IMG/VR virus record: IMGVR_UViG_3300044645_001385
Coordinates: 1 to 32,501 of that record
DNA: 32,501 bases
From: a virus
Direction: 5' to 3' (one strand)
The position numbers and the translations under genes are program-made. Below the pieces are notes generated by a model that saw only the letters and a list, made by a program, of their open reading frames with translations, searched no databases and was not told the origin of the DNA. Shown piece after piece: positions 8,004 through 15,065 of the stretch (position 1 is its first letter; every line of letters begins with the position of its first letter).

Positions 8004-8284
8004 GGGACACGCTTTGTGGCGGCGTCGTATCCGGCCGCATCTATCTCCTCAACCACACCGCTGGCAAGCAGGTCAGGCAGGACAGCCGCAGCCGCTGGAA
8101 ACTCTGCAAACTCGTCATGCACTGCCAAGACGATCCGACCTTGGCCGTCGCGTGGTGCCGTGGCCGCCGGCTCGATGCACGTCACTGTAAGGCCGCTCGG
8201 TGTCGGATGGCCCCACGCGGCATCAAGCGAGGAACGCACTTGCTCATACGCCGCATCACTGGCAAGGCAGCGAAAGAAACGCAT
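8000..8284 (-). CDS. Unknown 94-residue late-operon protein
   Basis: The ATG at 8284 overlaps the stop of the LamG-like gene (TAATG) and its own stop overlaps the next gene (ATGA), so it is tightly coupled on both sides. The product starts 'MRFFRCLASDAAYEQVRSSL' and has an Ala-rich, mildly acidic middle with 'GRIVLAVHDEFAEFP'. No signal peptide, membrane segment or catalytic motif is visible. A longer GTG start at 8296 is possible but less likely given the TAATG junction. Function unknown. Because it follows the fibre-like protein it could be a partner or chaperone, but nothing in the sequence proves this. Confidence 0.65.
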   Translation of the reverse strand: MRFFRCLASDAAYEQVRSSLDAAWGHPTPSGLTVTCIEPAATAPRDGQGRIVLAVHDEFAEFPAAAAVLPDLLASGVVEEIDAAGYDAATKRVP

Positions 8285-8979
8285 TACAGCCCCCACTTGG
8301 CTTTGAGGTACTTGTAGGTTGAGGTCAGTTGCGTTGCACTTAGGGCCGACGACGAAAAGATCGCCTCGTAAATCCAGCCCTTGTAAACCGTCCCCAGATC
8401 ATTCAGCCCGAGTCGATGGTTCGTGCCTGCGATGAAGTCTGCCGCAACGTCATGGGCCAGCGTGTCGTTGATATAGACGCGGTAGGCCGAGGAACTAGAA
8501 ACGATGGCTACGACGGCATTGCTGTTGGTTGGCATCAACGGAGAGGCGACGTTGTTAAAGCGGGTGTTTTTAAACGTGCCAATGTAGGTTCGCCCAGTTG
8601 GGTACGCCCAAAACGCAGAGTTGTTGTTCGTCGTGTAGATCGAGTAGGTGTCTTGGTTGTTTGGCTTATAGGCAAAGATCGCCGTGGCGGCGGAAGGGAA
8701 AGATGCCGACAAGTCACCGAGGCTCATGGTGTCATTGGTGCCGTCGAAGTACACGGCATTTTTCCCGTTTTGCTGGGCCGTCTGATAAGCGGGCTGGGCG
8801 TTCGCCGTGACCTGTGCGGCCTTGATCGAACTTCCGCCAGCGTCTCGCCACTGAGCCACGCCCGTCTCGACCGTGATCGTTGAAGACTGCGACGCGTCTA
8901 GCCAGTAGACAAACCCCGGAAGTGACTTCGGGTTGAAGCCGCTCGCCTTGGGCCGAAGGAGTTTCGGGTTCATTGCCAT
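8284..8979 (-). CDS. LamG/concanavalin A-like surface or fibre protein
   Basis: A 231-residue protein with a lectin-like jelly-roll pattern. 'LPGFVYWLDASQSSTI' opens the domain, 'NAVYFDGTNDTMSLGDLS' is the typical LamG_3 'fdGtnd.l' strand, and 'WIYEAIFSSSALSATQLTST' matches the conserved end ('gyIdEvriynraLsa.ei'). Such domains usually bind glycans on the host surface, in fibres or decoration proteins. The ATG at 8979 has GGAGG seven bases upstream; a second ATG at 8973 makes an ATGA overlap. Base composition here is slightly more A/T-rich than the surroundings, common for receptor-binding genes that exchange between phages. Carbohydrate binding is inferred from the fold. Confidence 0.8.
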   Translation of the reverse strand: MAMNPKLLRPKASGFNPKSLPGFVYWLDASQSSTITVETGVAQWRDAGGSSIKAAQVTANAQPAYQTAQQNGKNAVYFDGTNDTMSLGDLSASFPSAATAIFAYKPNNQDTYSIYTTNNNSAFWAYPTGRTYIGTFKNTRFNNVASPLMPTNSNAVVAIVSSSSAYRVYINDTLAHDVAADFIAGTNHRLGLNDLGTVYKGWIYEAIFSSSALSATQLTSTYKYLKAKWGL

Positions 8980-9119
8980 TTCGCGGCCTCCAGTTTTTCT
9001 TTGATCTCGGCCACCTCGGCCGCCAGCCTCTCCACCATCCGCTTGAGTTCGACCACGCCTGCCGCGAACTCAGCGGCGAGGTTGGCCGATGCGGCGATCT
9101 GCTCCAGGGTGGGCGGCAT
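8970..9119 (-). CDS. Short coiled-coil protein (49 residues)
   Basis: An open frame with ATG at 9119 and TGA at 8970-8972, overlapping the start of the LamG-like gene. The product begins 'MPPTLEQIAASANLAAEFAA' and ends as a charged heptad helix 'LKRMVERLAAEVAEIKEKLE'. Ribosome-binding pairing is weak. It fills an otherwise empty 150 bases and is coupled to the next gene, which is why I call it. It may oligomerise as part of a fibre or tail-associated assembly; this is inference. Confidence 0.6.
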   Translation of the reverse strand: MPPTLEQIAASANLAAEFAAGVVELKRMVERLAAEVAEIKEKLEAAKWQ

Positions 9120-9135
9120 TGAACTAGGCAACCCG

Positions 9136-9402
9136 TTATTCGGCGGGCTCCAGCCGTTCGACGGTCATCGTCTTCTCGCCCATCTTGGGCTGCAACGCGT
9201 AGAGCAGCCGCGTCTGCTCCTGCATCGCCTCGGCGATCTCGACTTGGGTTGTCGCGAGCTTGTCAAGAAACGCGGTGTGAGCCTTCACGAGCGGGAGCAG
9301 CACGTCCTGCCTCCCGACATAGAGGCAAGCCAACGCGACCACGGTCGCGAACCCGTAGTCTTTCAGCACCGAGAGGAGCGTATCCTTCGCCGCGTCAGTC
9401 AT
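9136..9402 (-). CDS. Single-pass membrane protein with coiled coil, possible holin-like
   Basis: An 88-residue protein with one predicted membrane segment near the N-terminus ('FATVVALACLYVG', about residues 18-30) followed by an amphipathic helix ('LVKAHTAFLDKLATTQVEIA', then 'EAMQEQTRLLYAL'). The ATG at 9402 makes an ATGA overlap with the preceding gene and has GGAG at good spacing. It belongs to a run of membrane or exported proteins downstream of the papain-like peptidase, so a holin or lysis-accessory role is plausible. No lysis family could be recognised by motif. Confidence 0.66.
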   Translation of the reverse strand: MTDAAKDTLLSVLKDYGFATVVALACLYVGRQDVLLPLVKAHTAFLDKLATTQVEIAEAMQEQTRLLYALQPKMGEKTMTVERLEPAE

Positions 9403-9758
9403 CGCGTGAGCTCCTGCTGCCAGACCAACATCCGCACTTTGTTCATCCGGCTTTCCATCCACCACCGGAGGATGAGTTGCACCACGATCGAGGCGACCGC
9501 CTGGAGCACGAGTGCCCAGAAGAATCCGTACTCCTGGGGCTCCTTGTCGCTCACGACTTGGTAGCCCCGCTTGACGCTCTTCAGCACTTGCTCGGTGACG
9601 ATGGCTTGCTGCTCGGGATCGACGGCGTGCGTGTACGCCTCAATCTCCCAGTGCTGCACCGCGAGCTCGGTGAGGTCATCAATCACCTGACGGCCCACGA
9701 GGTGCCGTCGGATGCCGACGTTCCGCCAGACCCAGAGCTTCAGATCCGCAACCGTCAC
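9399..9758 (-). CDS. Membrane protein of the probable lysis cassette
   Basis: The GTG at 9758 forms a GTGA overlap with the lipoprotein-like gene before it and is preceded by AAGGAG. The 119-residue protein is soluble-looking for about 75 residues ('VADLKLWVWRNVGIRRHLVG', 'LTELAVQHWEIEAYTHAVDP'). A long hydrophobic helix ('GFFWALVLQAVASIVVQLIL', about residues 82-101) and a basic C-terminus ('RWWMESRMNKVRM') follow. One membrane span with a positively charged tail fits an inner-membrane protein. Function unknown; the lysis role is suggested only by neighbours. Confidence 0.68.
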   Translation of the reverse strand: MTVADLKLWVWRNVGIRRHLVGRQVIDDLTELAVQHWEIEAYTHAVDPEQQAIVTEQVLKSVKRGYQVVSDKEPQEYGFFWALVLQAVASIVVQLILRWWMESRMNKVRMLVWQQELTR

Positions 9759-10063
9759 GAGTTGCACTCCTTGCACGGCACGAACGCGGCAGGATGGAGC
9801 ACCGACTTCTCCGCACCCTTCACACCGTCGCCGCCGCATTCGGGGCAAGGCATGACGATTCTTTGATCGCCGATCTTTCCGGTGCCGTTGCAGTTTTCAC
9901 AACGTCCCGCGTCGGGCGTGGGGGCGGGCGGTGCGGCTCGGCTGGCGATCACCATGCGGGCGGTCTCGACCGCGAGATCCGCCGAGATGCCTGGGTCGGT
10001 CGGCAGCGAAGCAACGCAGCCGATCGACGCGATCACGAACACGATGAGCCAGCGAATGTTCAC
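9755..10063 (-). CDS. Exported protein with DnaJ-type zinc finger repeats
   Basis: The GTG at 10063 overlaps the papain-like gene's TGA (GTGA) and has GAGGGG upstream. The 102-residue product starts with a signal sequence 'MNIRWLIVFVIASIGCVA'. The Cys at residue 16 could be a lipobox Cys, though 'ASIGC' is an imperfect box. The remainder carries CxxCxGxG-like knuckles, 'CENCNGTGKIG' and 'CPECGGDG', with a last 'CKEC' at the C-terminus, as in the zinc domain of DnaJ. An exported DnaJ-type zinc protein in a phage late operon is unusual. It may act as an outer-membrane spanin-like partner or a thiol chaperone; both are guesses. Confidence 0.68.
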   Translation of the reverse strand: MNIRWLIVFVIASIGCVASLPTDPGISADLAVETARMVIASRAAPPAPTPDAGRCENCNGTGKIGDQRIVMPCPECGGDGVKGAEKSVLHPAAFVPCKECNS

Positions 10064-10998
10064 AGAATCCCCTCTAGCCAATCGTTCGGGAGTGCGGTCG
10101 GCTTGAAGCCACTGAAGCCCGCGAGAGCGTAGGAATCGAGACCCTTACACATTGAGTCGATCACTTCGGCATCGACCCAACCCGCCGACCGTTGGAATGC
10201 CTCGGGCAACCGTTCATCCACTGCACCGGAGTAACAGTTTCCCCACGAGTTGGGCACAAGGATCGCGGGCCGATCCCATCTCAGGGAGCAGCCCGTCATG
10301 CAGTGCGCCCACTGCCCGGCAGGCGTGAGCCATCCGCCGCCGAGTGATCCGCGATCCGCGAACCTCATCGAGAACCCACGCATCGAGCAGAGAGCGACCG
10401 GGTAGCCATTACTGATCGCTTTTGCACAGTCATCGAATGACCGCACGAGCGTCACCTCGGAGCATCGCCTTTGCTTCGCGTAGGGCTCCAACTCATCCGG
10501 CATCCCATCGCGGCCCCACTGCTTCTCTTGCGTGCCGGTGAACTGGCGATCGAACCGGACGCTGCCGTATTGCTGGCCGTAGTGCAGCACGCCCCAATCC
10601 CGCACCGCCTTCGCGGCGTGGAATCCGGTCGAGCCGTCCCCGCCCGGTGCCGATGTGCGACCGCGAGCTTCGACCCGGCTCACGCCGTAGACGCTCGCCT
10701 CGATCGTGCGACCGCCCCAGGTCTCGGCTTCTTTGCGGAGCACGATGTCTGCCGCAGCCAGCACATCGCAACTCATCGCGAACCCCCAGCCGACGCAGCT
10801 ACCTATTGGCTGCGAGCCCCGCTTCCACGAGGGCGAGCACTGGAGGAGAGCCCGCTCCAGGTGAACGTCTTGCTTCGCCGCCTGGAGGTCAGGCCCAGCC
10901 TCGGCAAGCGTCGGGTGCGGCAGCGAAGCGACGAACGCCTCGGCCCCAGCGGGGTCGGGCGTGTAGCCCATCAACGGGATAAACGCCTCGCCCGCCAT
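10060..10998 (-). CDS. Papain-like (C1-type) cysteine peptidase
   Basis: A 312-residue protein with a papain-fold catalytic triad: Cys68 in 'QPIGSCVGWGFAMSCD', His232 in 'GQWAHCMTGCS', and Asn250 in 'AILVPNSWGNCY', where N-S-W-G is the classic C1 motif. There is no cleavable signal peptide, so release would need a holin-type pore or a place in the virion. It starts three bases after the preceding stop with a G-rich ribosome site, and ends in a GTGA overlap with the exported zinc protein. Position among small membrane proteins suggests an endolysin that cuts peptide cross-links. A capsid- or tail-associated protease, or an anti-defence protease, cannot be excluded. Family is confident, role inferred. 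Confidence 0.86.
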   Translation of the reverse strand: MAGEAFIPLMGYTPDPAGAEAFVASLPHPTLAEAGPDLQAAKQDVHLERALLQCSPSWKRGSQPIGSCVGWGFAMSCDVLAAADIVLRKEAETWGGRTIEASVYGVSRVEARGRTSAPGGDGSTGFHAAKAVRDWGVLHYGQQYGSVRFDRQFTGTQEKQWGRDGMPDELEPYAKQRRCSEVTLVRSFDDCAKAISNGYPVALCSMRGFSMRFADRGSLGGGWLTPAGQWAHCMTGCSLRWDRPAILVPNSWGNCYSGAVDERLPEAFQRSAGWVDAEVIDSMCKGLDSYALAGFSGFKPTALPNDWLEGIL

Positions 10999-11001
10999 CG
11001 C

Positions 11002-11610
11002 TCACCCCCCGTTGACGCCAGCCCATGCCACGGCTTTCGCAAACGCGGCGTAACGGTCGCGGATGTCGCGAGTGACCGGAACCTCGTCGGTGCCCACTGC
11101 CGCCCCGTAGGCGGCTTCCAGAGCCTTCCGCAGCGGCTCGTTTTCGCCCGGCTCGTGCTGCCCGATCCGCCGCCATGCGATGTCGAGGGCCAGCCCCGTG
11201 AACGCCTGGAGGCTACGGGTATCGGTGAACGCCGCCTCGCGGGCGGTCGCATCGCCAGCCACCACGACCGCAGCCTTGCTCCACGTTGAAGCCCAGAGCA
11301 TCCGATCCCCAGCGGGCAGCGACCGCAGGGCGGCAGCGACGGGGGCGACGAACGTCTTCATCTCGGCACTCGGCTCCTCGACCGTCACGGCAGGCACGGC
11401 GGGCACCTCGAACGTCGGCAGCGGGATCTTTCCCCACGCTGCCGCCACGATCAGCCCGGCGGCGGCGATCCGCCCGAGGGTGTGGGCGTGGGCCTGGGCG
11501 GCGGCGACTGCCGCTTGGAGAGCATCAGCCACCACACGCCAATACGGCGCGGCCAAGATCGCCACGGCTGCCCCGACTGCGAGGGTGCGTAGGAGTGTTT
11601 CACGATCCAT
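11002..11610 (-). CDS. Membrane protein with two N-terminal spans, possible holin
   Basis: The ATG at 11610 overlaps the preceding TGA (TGATG). The 202-residue product has two hydrophobic segments in the first 80 residues ('TLAVGAAVAILAAPYW' and 'IAAAGLIVAAAWGKI'). An Ala/Val/Pro-rich spacer and a soluble helical C-terminal domain ('RRIGQHEPGENEPLRKALEA', 'RDIRDRYAAFAKAVAW') follow. It lies immediately before the papain-like peptidase, the usual place for a holin or endolysin helper. It is longer than classical holins, so assignment stays tentative. Confidence 0.68.
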   Translation of the reverse strand: MDRETLLRTLAVGAAVAILAAPYWRVVADALQAAVAAAQAHAHTLGRIAAAGLIVAAAWGKIPLPTFEVPAVPAVTVEEPSAEMKTFVAPVAAALRSLPAGDRMLWASTWSKAAVVVAGDATAREAAFTDTRSLQAFTGLALDIAWRRIGQHEPGENEPLRKALEAAYGAAVGTDEVPVTRDIRDRYAAFAKAVAWAGVNGG

Positions 11611-11909
11611 CACTTCACGCCCGCGAGCCCGAGGCAGAATCGAATCAGGTCTTCGCCTTCCTTCGTGGTGGCGACGGCGGCGAGCTTCCGCACGAGTTGA
11701 TCGTCCACCTCGCTGTCGGTCTTGCTCGCAAGCCACTCAGCCGCCTCGCCCACGATCAAGCCCTTCTGGTACGGGTCGATCGTCTGCACGAACTTCTGCC
11801 CATACGCGAGCAGCGGGCTCCACGTTTGCAGCAGGCGGATCGCCTGCCAGATGTTGAGCGTGTTGCCGTACTCGGCCGCCTCGGCGGCGGTCATCTCATA
11901 CGCGGGCAT
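11610..11909 (-). CDS. Unknown 99-residue protein
   Basis: Start chosen at 11909, where GGAG lies nine bases upstream; an earlier in-frame ATG lacks a ribosome site. The mostly helical sequence begins 'MPAYEMTAAEAAEYGNTLNI' and includes 'TWSPLLAYGQKFVQTIDPYQ', with weakly hydrophobic stretches but no clear membrane span. The stop overlaps the next start (TGATG). No family recognised. It is co-translated with the probable lysis genes. Confidence 0.66.
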   Translation of the reverse strand: MPAYEMTAAEAAEYGNTLNIWQAIRLLQTWSPLLAYGQKFVQTIDPYQKGLIVGEAAEWLASKTDSEVDDQLVRKLAAVATTKEGEDLIRFCLGLAGVK

Positions 11910-11925
11910 GGCTGGCACTCCGGGG

Positions 11926-12186
11926 CTATCCCTCCGGTTTACCATCCGCCTCGCCGTTCCCCGCAGTTGGGAAGTTGATTGTGTCGTTGAGGAAGTCGTA
12001 CAGAACGTCCCACGCCATCTCGGCTTCTTCGCGAGACTCGCGAAGCTCTAACCGGAACGGTTGCTTGAAACTTTCCTCCCGCGTCTTGATGAGTTTCCCG
12101 TCGCCCGTGGTCATGTAGAGATACGCGTACTGCCGCCCGTATTCGAGCACGATCCGCCGCTCTACGTAGTCGGGCAGGCTCTTCAC
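11926..12186 (-). CDS. Unknown 86-residue acidic protein
   Basis: The GTG at 12186 overlaps the preceding TGA (GTGA), and GAGGGCGAG precedes it. The product has a short beta-rich front ('RIVLEYGRQYAYLYMTTGDG') and an acidic helical back ('LRESREEAEMAWDVLYDFLN'), ending in a Gly/Glu tail. No domain recognised. It sits between a probable DNA-binding protein and the lysis-associated block. Confidence 0.65.
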   Translation of the reverse strand: MKSLPDYVERRIVLEYGRQYAYLYMTTGDGKLIKTREESFKQPFRLELRESREEAEMAWDVLYDFLNDTINFPTAGNGEADGKPEG

Positions 12187-12590
12187 CACTCGCCCTCGCT
12201 GGCCTCGTCCACCAGATCGCGGGCTTCGTCGGGCGTGTCGATGCGAGCCAGCCGGAACGGCCCAGGCTTCACCGCCTGACGCTCGGCCCAATCGGCCACC
12301 GTCCATGTCGCCTGCACCACCGTCACCCGCTCGGCGACCATTGGGGCGAGGTCGAGACTCGACTCGCTGGCGGCGAGCTCGTCAGCGTCGGGATCGAGGA
12401 GCCGCTCGTCACGGCTCGGCTTGTAGCGTCGCTTGCGATCGTTGCGGGGATCAAACTCCCATACAACTCGCAGCCGAATCAACTGGTGAACGCTGACAGT
12501 CCAATAGGAAGCGATGGACTGAAGCGGCTGATAGGAGTCCCACTGCGCCTTGAGCGTGGCTCTGTCAATGATCGCCGTGTTGCCCGCCAT
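12183..12590 (-). CDS. Probable DNA-binding protein with helix-turn-helix-like segment
   Basis: A 135-residue protein. After 'MAGNTAIIDRATLKAQWDSY' the segment 'PLQSIASYWTVSVHQLIRLR' has the spacing of a helix-turn-helix and is followed by a basic stretch 'DPRNDRKRRYKPSRD'. The rest is acidic and helical. The ATG at 12590 overlaps the end of the HNH gene by 26 bases. It could be a late-operon regulator or a small terminase-like DNA binder; no family was recognised. Confidence 0.62.
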   Translation of the reverse strand: MAGNTAIIDRATLKAQWDSYQPLQSIASYWTVSVHQLIRLRVVWEFDPRNDRKRRYKPSRDERLLDPDADELAASESSLDLAPMVAERVTVVQATWTVADWAERQAVKPGPFRLARIDTPDEARDLVDEASEGEW

Positions 12591-13407
12591 GCTTGTGCCG
12601 CCTCTTCGGTTTCGCCGATGCCGCATCGGCGATCCTAGCGGCGTAGGCAAACCCGAAGCATTGCTGCCCGGCTACCTTGTCGCTCTTGCGGAGATTGTCC
12701 TTTGCCCAAAGCGGCTGAAGGTTTGTGTAATGAAACGCAGCGGCTTGCTGGGTGGGATCAGACAGATCGAACTTTGCCAGCGGGATGATGTGGTCAATAT
12801 GCCACTGATCGCGGTTTCCCCAAGACATGCCTGCCGTGAACTTCGACTCAATCCAATCCTTCAACTCGTCTCCGGTGCAGCCTAGAAGAACAATCGTTCT
12901 TGATTGCTTTCTGGTCAAAGACTTCTTGATGACTTCACATATGCGACCACGAACCCTGCACACCAAATCAAACACAGGGTCGGCCTTGCGTCGCTCGGCA
13001 TCCCGACGATTCGATGCTTTCCTGACGCGATCTCGGTTAGCTTCTACCCACAGCCTCTTTTGCTTCCCAACCTTGCTGGCGTTTGCTTTTCTCCACGCCC
13101 GCTTTCTTTCGCGAATCGTATTCTTGTTTTGCTGGTGAAAGGTTTTGTTTTGCTCGCGCAGGCGATCTTTGTTTGATTCAGCCCAAGCCTTTGTGGTTGC
13201 CTTGACTCGCTCTCTGTTTTTTCTGTTCCACTCACGACTCGCAAGTCGCATCCTTTCCCTGTTTTGCTCTCTGTATTTTCGTTGACGACAGAGGATTTTT
13301 TCGCGATTGGCTGCATGATAAGCCCTGCAAGCAGCAGCGATCCTAGCTCGCCGTTCGGCGGCCTTCTTGTCTTCCTCGCCCGGCTGTGTAGAGTCAGCCT
13401 TAGCCAT
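12565..13407 (-). CDS. HNH endonuclease with long basic repetitive N-terminus
   Basis: A 280-residue protein. Residues ~20-150 are a run of Asn/Arg/Lys/Glu-rich helical repeats, recurring as '(A)NREKIL', 'QNRERMR', 'KNRERVK', 'SNKDRLR' and 'ANRDRVR' at intervals of roughly 15. A C-terminal HNH domain follows: 'WGNRDQWHIDHIIPLAKFDL', then 'FHYTNLQPLWAKDNLRKSDK'. This is a common layout of phage homing endonucleases, where the basic helices contact DNA. It is markedly more A/T-rich than its neighbours, begins the late block after the hairpin at 13442-13468, and has AGGAG before the ATG. An inserted mobile gene is likely. Confidence 0.87.
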   Translation of the reverse strand: MAKADSTQPGEEDKKAAERRARIAAACRAYHAANREKILCRQRKYREQNRERMRLASREWNRKNRERVKATTKAWAESNKDRLREQNKTFHQQNKNTIRERKRAWRKANASKVGKQKRLWVEANRDRVRKASNRRDAERRKADPVFDLVCRVRGRICEVIKKSLTRKQSRTIVLLGCTGDELKDWIESKFTAGMSWGNRDQWHIDHIIPLAKFDLSDPTQQAAAFHYTNLQPLWAKDNLRKSDKVAGQQCFGFAYAARIADAASAKPKRRHKHGGQHGDH

Positions 13408-13441
13408 CTCTCCTACTCCTATAGGGGACGTTGGTTAGAAG

Positions 13442-13468
13442 CGGCGGCGGGCCACTAACCCGCCGCCG
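13442..13468 (-). terminator. GC-rich hairpin after the modification cassette, terminator-like
   Basis: A perfect 10-bp inverted repeat (13442-13451 with 13459-13468) around a 7-nt loop, starting six bases after the stop of the glycosyltransferase gene on the minus strand. In that direction no U-run follows (GCTTCTAACC). In the plus direction TTTCGTTTATT follows, so it could stop rightward transcripts more efficiently. It separates the modification cassette from the HNH gene and late block. Confidence 0.55.
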
Positions 13469-13474
13469 TTTCGT

Positions 13475-14368
13475 TTATTCTACCCCCTCGCCTGCCGGAT
13501 CACAAGCGTTCACCGCGCGCGGAACCCAGAAGCTGACCACGCGGCTCGAAGGATTGAGCCCAAATCGTCCGCGAGTGTCGGGATGCTCCGCGATCGACTT
13601 GTGGTAAGGGACGTGTTCACACGTCTCGCCTGAGTACCGGCCTCGGAGGTACGCATCGGCTCGGTAGACGGCAAGCTGCCCAAAGGCTGAGTTCATCTCA
13701 ACCGGGCGAGAGCCGACCGGCAAGTGCAGGTGATGAAACCAATCGTGTGACCGTTGGTTCCACCAAGTCCATCGGCAAGCCCAGGCATCGTACCCGGCTG
13801 CGTATGGCCCGATGGCAGTGTTCATCTCGCACCACGAGTATGAAGCAAGTCCCCACCAATCTCCGCGAGTCATGTGGGCGATGCTAGTAAGAAGACCATC
13901 AACGCTCCACCCTCCCCAACTATCTGAATCCACTACGGCAACGTACTCGACAGGCTCGCCGTGGCGCACCCAGTGCTGGCACTGCTCGCGGTATTCGGCT
14001 AAGGCGTGCGTCCGCTCACGCGTCATCGTGTGAGAAAGGTGCGGCCGATGGTTGATGTTCAGAGAAACATCGCGCTGAACGTGATCGCCCCATGCTTTCA
14101 AGACTTCCTTCGTCTCATCAGTGCTATCGTTTTCAAAGGCGAAAGCCTTCCACGACTTGAAACACGCCCCGGTCTTTTCGACAAGATCGAGTGTTCGTGG
14201 GAGCCAGGGCATCGAGTTGCGGCATATCATGACAATCGCGATGCTCGCCTCTGCCGCCGCTTCTCGCCCGAGCCGCACCGCTTCCGCATAGTCCTCGGCG
14301 AACTCAGGATCGGGCGGCAGCAGCACATCGGGCCGATGGGCTTCGACTTCTTCAATCGTGATCTGCAC
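13475..14368 (-). CDS. Glycosyltransferase, CAP59/family 69-like
   Basis: A 297-residue protein. The N-terminal 'SIAIVMICRNSMPWLPRTLD' is a nucleotide-sugar-binding first strand, and 'AFENDSTDETKEVLKAW' is typical of GT-A transferases. 'VEYVAVVDSDSWGGWSVDGL' supplies the DxD-type metal-binding motif. Later conserved-looking blocks are 'PVEMNSAFGQLAVYRADAYL' and 'CEHVPYHKSIAE'. The overall pattern resembles the mannosyltransferase family that includes fungal CAP59. The GTG start at 14368 has GGAGG seven bases upstream and overlaps the preceding gene by 17 bases. It is the last gene of the sugar/radical SAM cassette. Sugar donor and acceptor unknown. Confidence 0.78.
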   Translation of the reverse strand: MQITIEEVEAHRPDVLLPPDPEFAEDYAEAVRLGREAAAEASIAIVMICRNSMPWLPRTLDLVEKTGACFKSWKAFAFENDSTDETKEVLKAWGDHVQRDVSLNINHRPHLSHTMTRERTHALAEYREQCQHWVRHGEPVEYVAVVDSDSWGGWSVDGLLTSIAHMTRGDWWGLASYSWCEMNTAIGPYAAGYDAWACRWTWWNQRSHDWFHHLHLPVGSRPVEMNSAFGQLAVYRADAYLRGRYSGETCEHVPYHKSIAEHPDTRGRFGLNPSSRVVSFWVPRAVNACDPAGEGVE

Positions 14369-15065
14369 GGTCAGCCCTCCGCACTTCCTGCCACGCCTCG
14401 GGCTGCGGCCCGTCGATGTCATCGGCGGTGACCGCCACGCGGTGATGCTCGGTATGCCACTCCGCACTGGGCACATGCGTGCCCTGCTCTGCCCCGATGT
14501 TCTGAATCCGCGAGACCGTGGGGAACGCTTCGTATCGCCCGGCCCGTAGGGCGTGGTTCACGATCACATCCCACGAGGTCGAATCGTCACGAATCCACCC
14601 GAGGTGCAGTCCGAGCCACCGATCCCGCCAGACGCCCCAGCCCCACGGGGTGAACCAGCGACGCAGCCCGCACTCGCCGAGCCGACCGTTGCTCACCCGC
14701 TGGTAGCCCGAGACGTTCATCACGGATGGATCGTCGCGATAGTGATCGCGAGCCCACCGGAACCACCGCAGGCAGTCCCGCGTCGGCACCGTGTCATCCT
14801 CGAAGTGAACGTGGAAGTCGCTCTCCATCTGGTTGAACCCGAACGCGAGGGCATTGCGGATCGCCCGGTTGCAACCGACCCGCTCGGGATACGTGCCCGA
14901 CTCGAAGCCGTACCGAGCCGCGAGAGCGGCTGAGTGAACCGATGCCTCCGACGGGTCGATCAGCACCATCGCCCGGCAGTCGGCGATCCCGTCGCATTCA
15001 CGCAACGCCGCGAGCGTCTGCTCTAGGTACGCCGGGCGGTTGTATGCCGAGACCGTGATGTTCAC
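14352..15065 (-). CDS. Glycosyltransferase family 2-like protein
   Basis: A 237-residue GT-A-type transferase. 'MNITVSAYNRPAYLEQTLAA' is the N-terminal strand-loop-helix, 'GCNRAIRNALAFGF' the middle region, and 'DFHVHFEDDTVPTRDCLRWF' holds the metal-binding ED(D) motif. 'SVMNVSGYQR' and 'RWFTPWGWGVWRDRW' match family patterns seen in GT2 and GNT-I-like enzymes, and 'TSWDVIVNHALRAGRYEAFP' ends the catalytic domain. The GTG start at 15065 overlaps the radical SAM gene's stop (GTGA), with GAGGAG ten bases upstream. Target unknown: virion protein, phage DNA or host surface are all possible. Confidence 0.82.
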   Translation of the reverse strand: MNITVSAYNRPAYLEQTLAALRECDGIADCRAMVLIDPSEASVHSAALAARYGFESGTYPERVGCNRAIRNALAFGFNQMESDFHVHFEDDTVPTRDCLRWFRWARDHYRDDPSVMNVSGYQRVSNGRLGECGLRRWFTPWGWGVWRDRWLGLHLGWIRDDSTSWDVIVNHALRAGRYEAFPTVSRIQNIGAEQGTHVPSAEWHTEHHRVAVTADDIDGPQPEAWQEVRRADRADHD

